From: JALHVH01 sp964585685
GTDB lineage: Bacteria > Acidobacteriota > Aminicenantia > Aminicenantales > Saccharicenantaceae
DNA: 64,000 bases
Reading direction: 5' to 3'
Assembly: GCA_964585685.1 (NCBI GenBank)
Contig: CAZPEP010000068.1
Coordinates: forward strand, 1-64,000
Notes under the pieces: generated by a model
The model's database searches: none
Told to the model about the DNA's origin: nothing
Seen by the model: only the letters and a program-made list of their open reading frames with translations
Shown here: piece by piece, positions 15,758 through 24,089 of the stretch
Layout: each line of letters begins with the position of its first letter
Position numbering within the stretch: position 1 is the stretch's first letter
Translations under genes and position numbers: made by a program

Positions 15758-17383
15758 ATGAATAGTGCCCGCACCGGGATCCTTCTTGCATCCCTCCTTG
15801 TTGCCGTCTTGTTTTACGCCTCATGCGGGGACCGGGGGACGGGCCTTGAGTCCGTGACGGCACAGGAGCTCGACGCGCACATCCGCTTCCTCTCCGACGA
15901 CCTCCTCGAGGGGCGGGCCGTGGGGAGCCGGGGCATCGCCATCGCCGAGCAATACCAGGAGGACCTCTTCCGCACCTTTGGGCTGGAGCCCGTGTTTGGT
16001 TCGAGCTACCTTCAGGCCTTCGATCTGCGGGGAACGACCCCGGACCGGAACGCGACCCTGGAGATCGTTTCCGAAAAGGCGAGGATCGTCCCAGCCCACT
16101 ACGACGATTTCGTCGTGGGATCCGAGCGCGCGGACGTCCCCGGCGAAGTCTCCGGCGAGCTCGTCTATTGCGGCTTCCTGATCCAGGCCCTCGAGCGCGG
16201 CTGGGACGACGTCAAAGGCGTCGACCTGAAGGGCAAGGTCATCCTTTGCGAGATCAACGAGCCCGGCAACTACCCCGGGGGGATCTTCAACGGCGAGGCC
16301 ATGACCTACTACGGCCGCTGGATCGCCAAGTTCGAGCAGGCGGCCGAACTCGGCGCGGCCGGTATCTTCATCATCCACAACGACAAGGGGGCGGCCTACG
16401 GCTGGGATGTCGTCCGGACCGGCTGGTCCAAGGAGACATTCTTCTTGCCTGAAAAGAACCCCTCGCTGGCGTTTCAGGGATGGGTCACCGGGGCGGCGGC
16501 CGAGACGATCTTCGGCGCAGCGAAGATGAGCCGCGCGGAGCTCCTGGCGCGGGCGGAAGGCCCGGCCTTCGTTCCCGTCCCCCTGGGCCTCCAAGCGAAG
16601 GTCCGCCAGGCGCCGACGTTCCGGACCGTATCGGCCCAGAACGTTGCGGGCATGGTTCGGGGGAGGCACAGGGACGCCTGCGACCGCTATGTCGTTATCT
16701 CCGCCCACCACGACCACCTGGGCCGGGACGCGACCCTCGCCGGCGATCAGATCTACAACGGCGCTGTGGACAACGGCTCGGCCACGGCGGCGATGCTTGG
16801 CCTGGCGGCGTACTACGCCCAGCGGCCCGAGGCCCTCAAGGTCAACCTGGTTTTCGCCGGGTTCACGGCCGAAGAGGAGGGCCTGCTCGGGTCGGCCCAT
16901 TTCGCTCGCCGCCTGCCGTTCCCCGCCGGGTCGGTCATCGCCGATATCAATCTCGAGATGACGAACGTCTGGGGGGAGACGGAGGACGTGTTCGCGATCG
17001 GGGCCGGGGAGTCCGACCTCGACGCCGTCTGCCGCGAAGCGGCCGAGGCCCTGGGGCTCCGCTACATCCCTGAGCGGAACACGGAGCTGGGGTTTTTCCT
17101 CCGTTCGGACCAGCTGAGCTTCGCCCGCGTCGGCATTCCCGGCGTCTGGCTCCATCAAGGCATCGTCTCGAAGACGGGGGACAAGGACCACGCCCGGAAG
17201 AAGTTCGAGGAGTACCGGGCCTTCCGGTACCACAAGGTGACCGATGAGATCGGCGAGGACTGGGACCTCGCCGGGACCCTCCAGATCGTCCGCTGGGCCC
17301 AGGAGATCATCCGGAGACTCGGGGAGCGGCCGGAGCCGCCCCGATTCCGACCGGATAGTCCATTCGCCAAGGCTCAGGATTAA
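15758..17383 (+). CDS. Peptidase family M28, predicted lipoprotein
   Basis: A zinc aminopeptidase-type enzyme of 541 residues. The ATG at 15758 gives a signal peptide with lipobox-like Y-A-S-C; an upstream in-frame start at 15707 lacks this logic. A protease-associated insert (about residues 130-260) precedes the catalytic domain. There the metal ligands read SAHHDHLG, VDNGSATAAM, the EEEG pair in AEEEGLLGS, and D-x-N-L-E-M. It should trim peptides outside the cytoplasm. Its end overlaps repeat copy 2. Confidence 0.87.
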   Translation: MNSARTGILLASLLVAVLFYASCGDRGTGLESVTAQELDAHIRFLSDDLLEGRAVGSRGIAIAEQYQEDLFRTFGLEPVFGSSYLQAFDLRGTTPDRNATLEIVSEKARIVPAHYDDFVVGSERADVPGEVSGELVYCGFLIQALERGWDDVKGVDLKGKVILCEINEPGNYPGGIFNGEAMTYYGRWIAKFEQAAELGAAGIFIIHNDKGAAYGWDVVRTGWSKETFFLPEKNPSLAFQGWVTGAAAETIFGAAKMSRAELLARAEGPAFVPVPLGLQAKVRQAPTFRTVSAQNVAGMVRGRHRDACDRYVVISAHHDHLGRDATLAGDQIYNGAVDNGSATAAMLGLAAYYAQRPEALKVNLVFAGFTAEEEGLLGSAHFARRLPFPAGSVIADINLEMTNVWGETEDVFAIGAGESDLDAVCREAAEALGLRYIPERNTELGFFLRSDQLSFARVGIPGVWLHQGIVSKTGDKDHARKKFEEYRAFRYHKVTDEIGEDWDLAGTLQIVRWAQEIIRRLGERPEPPRFRPDSPFAKAQD

Positions 17384-17423
17384 CCCCATGCCAGCCCCGG
17401 CCCTGGCCTTGCCAGGACCGGGA
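17370..17423. repeat. 54-base repeat, copy 2
   Basis: Ungapped counterpart of 12540-12593 with only scattered mismatches. It starts within the last codons of the M28 gene and runs past the stop, so the repeat supplies the protein's final residues. Confidence 0.6.
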
Positions 17424-17502
17424 CTGGGAAGCCCGGCCCCGGCACTCGTGCTGTGGAGGCGAGGAATTTATCCGTTCGCCCCGAAAAATCTGCCCGCTGG
17501 GT

Positions 17503-17530
17503 TTGCAAAATGACGGATTTGTGTTAGAAT
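17503..17530 (+). promoter_or_regulatory. Sigma-70 promoter giving a near-leaderless transcript
   Basis: TTGCAA at 17503-17508, a 16-base gap, then TAGAAT at 17525-17530. The ATG at 17539 lies only 8 bases past the -10 box and no ribosome site precedes it, so the mRNA would begin at or within about two bases of the start codon. Confidence 0.5.
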
Positions 17531-17538
17531 CCCCGCAA

Positions 17539-18363
17539 ATGGAGATATCCAGTCATCATAAAAGCTCTCATTTCTCGGATTACCTGAAACCGGCCCAGAT
17601 CGTCTTCGACCTCAAATCCAAGGACAAGGTCGAAGCCTTCGAAGAGCTCCTGGACATCCTGGTCAAACAGAAGCTCGTCGCCAACAAGAAGCTCACCCTC
17701 ACCCGCATCATCGACCGCGAGCGCCTCGAGAGCACGGCCGTCGGCGAGGGTGTCGCCCTTCCCCACGCCCGCGTGGATACGGGGGGGGAGATTGCGATCG
17801 CTGTCGGGCTGTCGGAGAAGGGCATCGCCTTTGAAGCGGCCGACAACAAGAAGGTCCACCTAATTATCCTGGTGGTCTGGAACCCCTCCCTGCCGGGCCT
17901 CTTCAACCACCTTTTCGCCGGACTGGCCCGCTTCCTGATCAAGCCCGAGTTTCGCCATCGCCTGTTCCACGCCAAGGATAAGACCGAGCTCACCAAGGTC
18001 CTTTCGGAGATCGAGCTCGTCTTTCCCCACCATGAGGAAAAGATCATCAACCGGGCCGGCCTTCTGAACAAGCTCCAAGAGCTCGAAGTGAAGAAGAGGA
18101 AGGCCGCCAAAGACCAGCAGAAGGAGATCCAGAAGCACGCCGGGCTCATCCGCGAGGAGCTCGATGAGGCCCTCCTCACGCGGTTCGACCGGCTCATGGA
18201 ACGTTACGGGTTCGCGGTATCCGAGGTCCTCGACGGCGTCTGCCAGAGCTGCAACATCAATCTCTCGACCCAGATGTTCTCCCAGATCGAAGGCAGCAAC
18301 GACATCTACATCTGCGAGAACTGCGGAAAATATCTGGTCTACGGGAAGAAAAAGAAGAAATAG
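17539..18363 (+). CDS. PTS EIIA (PtsN-like) domain fused to a C4 zinc ribbon
   Basis: 274 residues. Positions about 15-160 form an EIIA-Fru/Ntr fold with the phosphorylatable histidine near residue 74 in GVALPHAR. A charged coiled-coil linker (about 178-225) follows, then a zinc ribbon with C-Q-S-C near 234 and C-E-N-C near 258. The ribbon resembles the C4 zinc-ribbon (zf-RING_7) group. EIIA-Ntr proteins regulate rather than transport, and no PTS permease is here. The ribbon may direct binding to nucleic acid or protein. The start at 17539 rests on the promoter position. Confidence 0.8.
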   Translation: MEISSHHKSSHFSDYLKPAQIVFDLKSKDKVEAFEELLDILVKQKLVANKKLTLTRIIDRERLESTAVGEGVALPHARVDTGGEIAIAVGLSEKGIAFEAADNKKVHLIILVVWNPSLPGLFNHLFAGLARFLIKPEFRHRLFHAKDKTELTKVLSEIELVFPHHEEKIINRAGLLNKLQELEVKKRKAAKDQQKEIQKHAGLIREELDEALLTRFDRLMERYGFAVSEVLDGVCQSCNINLSTQMFSQIEGSNDIYICENCGKYLVYGKKKKK

Positions 18364-18384
18364 GCCCTTTCTTCCGTCCGGCGC

Positions 18385-20040
18385 TCAGTTCCCGATCGCC
18401 GTCGTGACCAGGTTCGCGGGCGCGAGGAGTTTGTGGACCGGAAGCGGCAGGTAGCCGCGTTCCCATTGGGTCGCGAGGCGCCGGTCGAAGAAGTTCCAGG
18501 CGACGAGGCCGTCGTCGCTTTCAGGCTCGAGCAGTCCGGCCGCCAGGCAACCCAGGGGCTGGCCGGTCCTGACCACCACCGTCCCCGCCTTGAATTCCAT
18601 CGTCCCGACGACGTATTCCCCCTTCACCGCGTTCAGACGGTGGCCCTGATAGGGGCGTTCGGCACCCTTGATTTCCTTGGGTAGGAAGGTTTCAACCTCC
18701 AGATTAGCCGCCTCGGCGAGCTTTTCCACGACGAGGCCGTGCCTCAAAAGCAGACCGATGACCTCGGCGTCCGGGATCGGCAGGAGATACGCGAAGGGGA
18801 AGCGGACGCTCCGCTTGGGGGAGTGCTCGGCGTAATACGGGACGGTGTAGACGTGCTTCCGGTCCGTCTTTTTCAGCTCGGGCCGGTTTCCGGGCTGCCA
18901 GGAGACCTCGGTTTCATAGCCGTGGATGGTCACGGGCCCGGGGAGGGCTTTTAGCTCGTATTCGACGCCGACGAGGTCCGTCACCTTCGGATCGAGTCCC
19001 CTCCGGACCGTCCTCAGATCGGCCTCTTCGACCCGCCGGACGAGCTCTTCGGCGTGCGCCGCGGAGTAATCGATGATGGCCCGAAGGAAAGCGTAGTTGC
19101 CGAGGACGCGAGTCCGGTAATCCGCGTGGACGTAGTTCTCGTCGAGGATCGATAGGCGGTTCCGGAGCCCGACATAGTTCGTGATATAACGGGGCTGGGG
19201 GTCGAATGTCTCCCAACCCTTCTCGGGCGCCTTCCAGTCGCGGAACGTTCCGTAGGGCAGGCCCAGGGTCCCGTATTTTTCCTTCATGATGGCGTTTATT
19301 GCCGGGAGCATCATATCCCGCTGGAATTCGAGGAGAGGAAGGTCGCCGTTGGGGTTCAGGGGCCAGGACCAGGTCACCGTTTCGTCGTGAAAGGCGCCGT
19401 TGGTCGTGTGGCAGTCGACGATGAGGGCTGGGTCCCATCGCCCGAGGACGTTGCGGACCAGGCCCCGGAGCTCGGGGCTCTCGAGCTTCATGGAATCCCT
19501 GTTGAGGTCGAGGTTCTGGCCGTTCGCCCGGACGCCCACCCCCTGTTCCGGACCCGGCTGCTGGGTCCGGTTCTCCGGGCTGATCCGTTCGTTCCCGTCG
19601 GCGTTGAAAATGGGGACGATGAGGAGGACGAGCTTGTCCAAGCATGCGGCGGCGGGGCCGAGGACGACGTCCCGGGCGAGCATCAGGGACGCTTCCTTGC
19701 CCTCGACCTCCCCGGCATGGATGTTGGCCTGGATATAGACGACCATCCGCTTGTCGGTCCTGAGACCGTAAGGGGAAGCGGGAGCGGGTCGGCCGATGAC
19801 GAGAAGCGGGACCGCGCGGCCTTCCGTGCTCTCACACAGGGTCTCGACCCGGACAAGCGGGCTCAGCCGCTGGAGCTCACGAACGAAGGCCATGACGTCG
19901 GCGTATCGCGACGTCGCGGCGTAGTTCGTGGATTCGGCGACCGTCTTCGGCCCTTGTTGGGCCATGACAGGAATCCCCGAGATTATCGAGATAAAAACGA
20001 CCGCGGGGATTCCGAGATCCTTCAGCCTATTTGCTCTCAT
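18385..20040 (-). CDS. Zinc carboxypeptidase, peptidase family M14, secreted
   Basis: About 551 residues with a signal peptide (hydrophobic core VVFISIISGIPVMA). The M14 zinc site is visible as H-A-G-E-V-E-G-K-E, followed by PIFNADGNER, NLDLNRD and the third ligand in DCHTTNG. The substrate side probably prefers extended peptides or peptidoglycan fragments. ATGs at 20052 and 20040 are both plausible; 20040 leaves a better signal peptide. The frame remains open to 20115, but that region lies upstream of the likely promoter. The C-terminal 200 residues are less typical and may be a separate beta domain. Confidence 0.85.
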   Translation of the reverse strand: MRANRLKDLGIPAVVFISIISGIPVMAQQGPKTVAESTNYAATSRYADVMAFVRELQRLSPLVRVETLCESTEGRAVPLLVIGRPAPASPYGLRTDKRMVVYIQANIHAGEVEGKEASLMLARDVVLGPAAACLDKLVLLIVPIFNADGNERISPENRTQQPGPEQGVGVRANGQNLDLNRDSMKLESPELRGLVRNVLGRWDPALIVDCHTTNGAFHDETVTWSWPLNPNGDLPLLEFQRDMMLPAINAIMKEKYGTLGLPYGTFRDWKAPEKGWETFDPQPRYITNYVGLRNRLSILDENYVHADYRTRVLGNYAFLRAIIDYSAAHAEELVRRVEEADLRTVRRGLDPKVTDLVGVEYELKALPGPVTIHGYETEVSWQPGNRPELKKTDRKHVYTVPYYAEHSPKRSVRFPFAYLLPIPDAEVIGLLLRHGLVVEKLAEAANLEVETFLPKEIKGAERPYQGHRLNAVKGEYVVGTMEFKAGTVVVRTGQPLGCLAAGLLEPESDDGLVAWNFFDRRLATQWERGYLPLPVHKLLAPANLVTTAIGN

Positions 20041-20076
20041 GTGGTCTCTCATCTGAAATAAAGATGTTAAGGCTAG

Positions 20077-20106
20077 AGTGTAGATCATAGACCTGATATA
20101 CGTCAA
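20077..20106 (-). promoter_or_regulatory. Sigma-70-like promoter of the M14 gene
   Basis: On the minus strand TTGACG (20101-20106) and TACACT (20077-20082) are 18 bases apart. The start point would be near 20070, just before the candidate ATGs at 20052 and 20040. Confidence 0.4.
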
Positions 20107-20120
20107 TCGTTCCAAGCCTC

Positions 20121-20237
20121 GCGCCTGTAGCCACAGGCTGTGGTCGAAAGCCGTAGCCGCAGACTTTAGCCTGCGTCTTGAAATGCTCAGGCTGAAGCCT
20201 GAGGCTATAAAAAAAGACGCAACCTAAAGGCTGCGTC
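20121..20237. repeat. Cluster of palindromes with AGGCTnnAGCCT-type cores
   Basis: At least four dyads lie in a row: CCACAGGCTGTGG (20131-20143), a GCCGCAG/CTGCGTC dyad (20156-20177), CTCAGGCTGAAGCCTGAG (20186-20203) and GACGCA/TGCGTC (20216-20237). They fill the gap between the diverging M14 and release-factor-like genes. They resemble REP-type elements; a terminator role is unlikely because both flanking genes point away. Confidence 0.6.
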
Positions 20238-20333
20238 ACCCTCCCCGTCCTCGCGGCCGGGGAAGGCAATGCCGTCATTGACAAAACCATGACGTTCCCC
20301 GAAAATCATAATGAACCCGCAAGAGACACGAAC

Positions 20334-20756
20334 ATGGCCCTGACAGGCGTTAGCCCGGACAAGGAAGAGGCCCTGCGCCTCCGCCTGGAGGGCCTCGGCA
20401 TCTTCGAGAAGGACATCGAGGAGACGTTCATCCGCTCCGGCGGCCATGGCGGCCAGAACGTCAACAAGGTCGCGACCTGCGTCCGGCTCAAGCACCGTCC
20501 GACCGGCATCGAGGTCAAGTGCCAGCAGGAGCGCTTCCAGTCCCTCAACAGGTTCTTCGCCCGTCGCATCCTCGCCGACAAAGTCGAGGCGCTCGTCCGC
20601 GGCAAGGAGAGCGCGGAAGCGCAAAGGATCGCGAAGATTCGGCGGCAGAAACGAAAACGCTCAAAGAGGGCCAAGGAGAAGATGCTCGCGGACAAACACG
20701 TCCACTCGGAGAAGAAGCAGGGGAGGGCGTTCCGCCCGGGCCCCGGTGAGGATTGA
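20334..20756 (+). CDS. Release-factor-like protein with GGQ motif (ArfB/PrfH type)
   Basis: A 140-residue protein with the catalytic G-G-Q near residue 36 (SGGHGGQNVNK) followed by CVRLKHRPTGIEV, and a very basic tail (KIRRQKRKRSKRAKEK). It lacks the codon-recognition domain of full release factors. It should hydrolyse peptidyl-tRNA on the ribosome, probably as a rescue factor whose basic tail enters the empty mRNA channel. The ATG at 20334 starts close to the domain; 20289 is an alternative without a ribosome site. It converges on the M20 gene with a 3-base gap. Confidence 0.82.
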   Translation: MALTGVSPDKEEALRLRLEGLGIFEKDIEETFIRSGGHGGQNVNKVATCVRLKHRPTGIEVKCQQERFQSLNRFFARRILADKVEALVRGKESAEAQRIAKIRRQKRKRSKRAKEKMLADKHVHSEKKQGRAFRPGPGED

Positions 20757-20759
20757 CGC

Positions 20760-21995
20760 CTATCCGGCCTTGACGGCCAGCTTTACGAGCGCCCCGAGCA
20801 GGACGTTTGCCCCCTTTTCCAGGTCGTCCCACCGGACTGACTCCTCGGGGGAATGGCTGGCGCCATCCGGGCTGGGGATGAAGATCATCCCCGCATCGCA
20901 GGCGGAGGCCAGGATCTGGGCGTCATGTCCGGCACCGCTGCGGACCCTGAGGAACGGGGTCCCGAGCCTGCCGCATTCGCCTTCCAGGATCCCCAGCAGG
21001 CGCTCGGGGACGAACATCGGCTCCGTCGCGTCCATGAGCTTGGCGGCGAAGGCAAGCCCCCGCGTCGCAGCCACGTCTGCGGCGATCTCCGCGAGCTCCC
21101 GGTCGAGGTCGCGGAGAACATCAGGGGAGGAGCTCCTGTAGTCCAGGGAGAATTCCGCCCGGCCCGGGACGATGCTGAACGAGCCCGGGTGTACGGCGAC
21201 CTTCCCGATCGTGACCATGGCGCCGTAATGATGCGTTGCAACGTGCCTTGTGCTCCTGAGCGCCATATCGGCCAGACCCAGGAACGCGTCCCGCCGGAGC
21301 TCGAGAGGCGTCGTTCCCGCGTGGGAGGCCGCTCCCGTAAAGGAGCCCAGAAGGTATCTCTTACCGGCGATGGCGTCGACGACGCCGATGGGAACCCCCT
21401 CGTCGTCGAGGACGGGTCCCTGCTCGATATGAAGCTCAAGGTAGGCGTCGAGGTCGGGCCGGCCCATGTGCGCCGCGAGGATTCCCTCGACGGTGAATCC
21501 GGTCCCCTCGAGGACCTCCGCGAGAGGAGGTCCGAACTGGGTTCGGCCGTTCCGGACTGCCTCCCCGTCGAGGAGCCCTAGGAAGGCACGGCTTCCGAGG
21601 AAATCGCCGACGAGGTTCCCCTCCTCGTCGGTGAACGAAGCCATCTCGAGGGCTTTCTCCAGGGGGATCTGCTCTTCCTTTATCCGCCGCAGGCATTCGA
21701 GGGCTGCCAGGACGCCCACGGCGCCGTCGAACATCCCGCCGTTGAGGACCGTGTCGATGTGCGAGCCCGCCATGATGGTCTTCCCGGGGCCTTCGAGTTG
21801 CCCGAAGATATTGCCTGCCCCGTCCTCGCGATAGGCTAAGCCCGCCTCAGCGATCCTGCCCTTTAGCCATTGCCTGGCCTCGAGGTCCGCCCGGCTGAAC
21901 GAAGGTCGGCTGATCCCGCCCTTGGGGTCACGGCCTAACTCCCCAAGAGCCTCGATGTCCGCCCTGAGGCGGCCGGCGTCGACACGGATGTCCAT
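20760..21995 (-). CDS. M20-family amidohydrolase (allantoate/N-carbamoyl-amino-acid hydrolase type)
   Basis: 411 residues of the hydantoinase/carbamoylase zinc family: GSHIDTVLNGGMFDG with the first ligands, the FTDEEGNLVGDFLGSRAFLG glutamate pair, LELHIEQGPVLD, and the C-terminal SGAGHDAQ and S-H-S-P-E-E motifs. Members cleave N-carbamoyl amino acids, allantoate or ureidoglycolate. The exact substrate cannot be told. It is last in the leftward ftsH-to-pdxJ series, 7 bases after pdxJ, so probably co-transcribed. Confidence 0.85.
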   Translation of the reverse strand: MDIRVDAGRLRADIEALGELGRDPKGGISRPSFSRADLEARQWLKGRIAEAGLAYREDGAGNIFGQLEGPGKTIMAGSHIDTVLNGGMFDGAVGVLAALECLRRIKEEQIPLEKALEMASFTDEEGNLVGDFLGSRAFLGLLDGEAVRNGRTQFGPPLAEVLEGTGFTVEGILAAHMGRPDLDAYLELHIEQGPVLDDEGVPIGVVDAIAGKRYLLGSFTGAASHAGTTPLELRRDAFLGLADMALRSTRHVATHHYGAMVTIGKVAVHPGSFSIVPGRAEFSLDYRSSSPDVLRDLDRELAEIAADVAATRGLAFAAKLMDATEPMFVPERLLGILEGECGRLGTPFLRVRSGAGHDAQILASACDAGMIFIPSPDGASHSPEESVRWDDLEKGANVLLGALVKLAVKAG

Positions 21996-22002
21996 GACTT
22001 CC

Positions 22003-22719
22003 CTAATCGTTCTCCAGGAGCGCCTTCATCTCCCGGACGGCCCATTCGACTCCGACGATCGCGGCCCGGGCGACGATGGAGAATCCGATGCTGAGCTCGG
22101 CGATCTCGGGGATGGCCAGAATGGGGAGGGTGTTCCTGTAGTCGAGGCCGTGGCCGGCGTGGACCTCGAGGCCGAGCTTCGCCGCGAGTTCGGCGGCGTC
22201 CTTGACGGCCGCGAACGCCTCGTCCTGGGGCCGTCCGGGCTTGAGGTCGGCGTAGATCCCGGTGTTGATCTCGACAAGATCGACGCCGAGCTCCGCCGCG
22301 GCCCGGATCTGATCGAGGTCGGGGCCGATGAAGATGCTGACCCTGATCCCGGCACGCTGGAGCTTTTTCACGAACGGGCCGAGGACTGCGCGGTTCGCGA
22401 CGACGTCGAGCCCGCCCTCGGTCGTCAGCTCCTCGGGACGCTCCGGGACGAGCGAGGAGACGTCGGGCCGGACCTTGAGGGCGACCTTGAGCATGTCCGC
22501 GGTCGCGGCCATCTCCATATTGAGCTTCGTCTTAACGGCCTCACGGAGGAGGAGGAGGTCCCGTTCTTTGATGTGGCGGCGGTCGGTCCGCAGGTGGCAG
22601 ACGATCCCCTCGGCGCCCGCCTGCTCGGCAAGGAGCGCCGCGAGCAAAGGCTCGGGCTCCCTGCCCCTGCGGGCTTCCCGCAATGTTGCAAAATGGTCAA
22701 TGTTGACGGCTAATCTCAT
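22003..22719 (-). CDS. pdxJ: Pyridoxine 5'-phosphate synthase
   Basis: Condenses 1-deoxyxylulose 5-phosphate with 3-amino-2-oxopropyl phosphate in vitamin B6 synthesis. The 238-residue TIM barrel starts with the invariant VNIDHFATLREARRG and continues with IVCHLRTDRRHI, KLNMEMAAT and LEVHAGHGLDYRN. Length is normal. It lies 32 bases after glmM on the same strand, an order common in genomes with a cdaA-glmM cluster. Confidence 0.96.
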   Translation of the reverse strand: MRLAVNIDHFATLREARRGREPEPLLAALLAEQAGAEGIVCHLRTDRRHIKERDLLLLREAVKTKLNMEMAATADMLKVALKVRPDVSSLVPERPEELTTEGGLDVVANRAVLGPFVKKLQRAGIRVSIFIGPDLDQIRAAAELGVDLVEINTGIYADLKPGRPQDEAFAAVKDAAELAAKLGLEVHAGHGLDYRNTLPILAIPEIAELSIGFSIVARAAIVGVEWAVREMKALLEND

Positions 22720-22751
22720 GAAGCCCTCCGGGCCGGCCCTTGCGTCCGATC

Positions 22752-24089
22752 CTAGGCCAGGTATTTTCTGAGGATCGCAGCCAGCCTATTCGCGTGCTTT
22801 TCGATCTCGCCCCTGTCGCGTCCCTCGACCATGATCCGGGCCAGGGGCTCGGTCCCGGAATAACGGAGGTCGAGGCGGCCGTTCGCGCCGAGCGCGTCCC
22901 GGATCTCCCCAAAGGCCCGGGGGATCTCGGGGAACTCGTCGAAGGCGGCCTTCCTCGCGACCTTGACGTTGAGCAGGATCTGCGGGTACTCCTCCCATCC
23001 GGCGGCGAGGCCCGACAAGGGAGTTCCCCGGGCGATCATCGCCTCCGCCATCCTGAGGGAGGTGAGGATGCCGTCGCCGGTCGGGCAGTCGTCGAGGAAG
23101 ATCGTGTGGCCGGACTGCTCGCCGCCGAGGTTGGCGCCGAGCCGGACCATTTCCTCGAGCACGTACTTGTCGCCGACCCTGGTCCGGACGAGCCCGATGC
23201 CGCGCCCGCGGAGGGCCGTCTCGAGGCCCATATTGCTCATCGTGGTCGCGACGACCCGTCCCGAGCGGAGCCGCCCGCCTTCGCTCATGTGCGTGGCCTG
23301 GACGAAGAGCGTGTGGTCCCCGTTGAGGACGCGCCCGGTCTCGTCGGCCCAAACCGCCCGGTCCGCGTCGCCGTCGTAGGCGACGCCGAACGCGGCCCCC
23401 GTCTCCCGGACCTTCGCGGCCAGGCTCCGGGGGTGGAGTGACCCGCAGTCCCTGTTGATGTTCTTCCCGTCGGGGGCATCGTGGAGCGGGACGACCTCGA
23501 AGCCGAGGTCGCGGAAAACGCGCGGGGCGACGACGGAGCTCGCGCCGTTCGCGCAGTCCAGGACAACGCGGAGTTGCGCCGGCCGCAAGGCGGCGGGGAA
23601 CAGGCTCTCGAGGAAGGCGGCGTACTCTTCAAGGAAGTCCGTCCGGGCGGGGGCCTCCGGCCCGTCGGACCGGCCGGCCTCCCCCCCGCGGAGAATGGCG
23701 TCTTCGAGGCGGGCCTCCCAAGCTTCTCTTATTTTTGTCCCGGCTGACGAGAAGAGCTTGATGCCGTTGTCGTGATAGGGGTTATGGGATGCCGACAGGA
23801 TGATTCCGGCCGCAAAAGCGTGCCGGCGGGTCAGGTAGGACACGGCCGACGTCGGGAGAACCCCGGCCGGGACGGCGTCGCCGCCCCCTTCCTCGAAACC
23901 GAGGATGAGCGCCCGTTCCATCCAGATCCCCGATTCGCGAGTGTCCCGGCCGACGATGACCCGCGGCTCCAGCCCTTCTTCGCGGAGTAGGGAAGCCAGG
24001 GCCCGGCCCAAGGCGCGGACGGAGGGCGGATCGAGAGGGAACTCGCCAGCGACGGCCCGGATCCCGTCCGTTCCGAAGAGCTTCGTCAT
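22752..24089 (-). CDS. glmM: Phosphoglucosamine mutase
   Basis: Converts glucosamine-6-phosphate to glucosamine-1-phosphate for peptidoglycan and LPS precursors. 445 residues with the FGTDGIRAVAGE start, the phosphoserine loop SASHNP near residue 100, the metal loop DGDADR and the phosphate-binding RYSGTEP at the end. Its ATG overlaps the end of the YbbR gene by four bases. GlmM is known to bind and modulate CdaA in other bacteria, and the gene order keeps the two together here. Confidence 0.96.
   Translation of the reverse strand: MTKLFGTDGIRAVAGEFPLDPPSVRALGRALASLLREEGLEPRVIVGRDTRESGIWMERALILGFEEGGGDAVPAGVLPTSAVSYLTRRHAFAAGIILSASHNPYHDNGIKLFSSAGTKIREAWEARLEDAILRGGEAGRSDGPEAPARTDFLEEYAAFLESLFPAALRPAQLRVVLDCANGASSVVAPRVFRDLGFEVVPLHDAPDGKNINRDCGSLHPRSLAAKVRETGAAFGVAYDGDADRAVWADETGRVLNGDHTLFVQATHMSEGGRLRSGRVVATTMSNMGLETALRGRGIGLVRTRVGDKYVLEEMVRLGANLGGEQSGHTIFLDDCPTGDGILTSLRMAEAMIARGTPLSGLAAGWEEYPQILLNVKVARKAAFDEFPEIPRAFGEIRDALGANGRLDLRYSGTEPLARIMVEGRDRGEIEKHANRLAAILRKYLA

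Noticed and set aside
13494..15863. A 789-codon open frame antisense to hppA
   Set aside because: Its product is low-complexity D/E/G/R-rich, as expected from the complement of a GC-rich gene. hppA itself is unmistakable.
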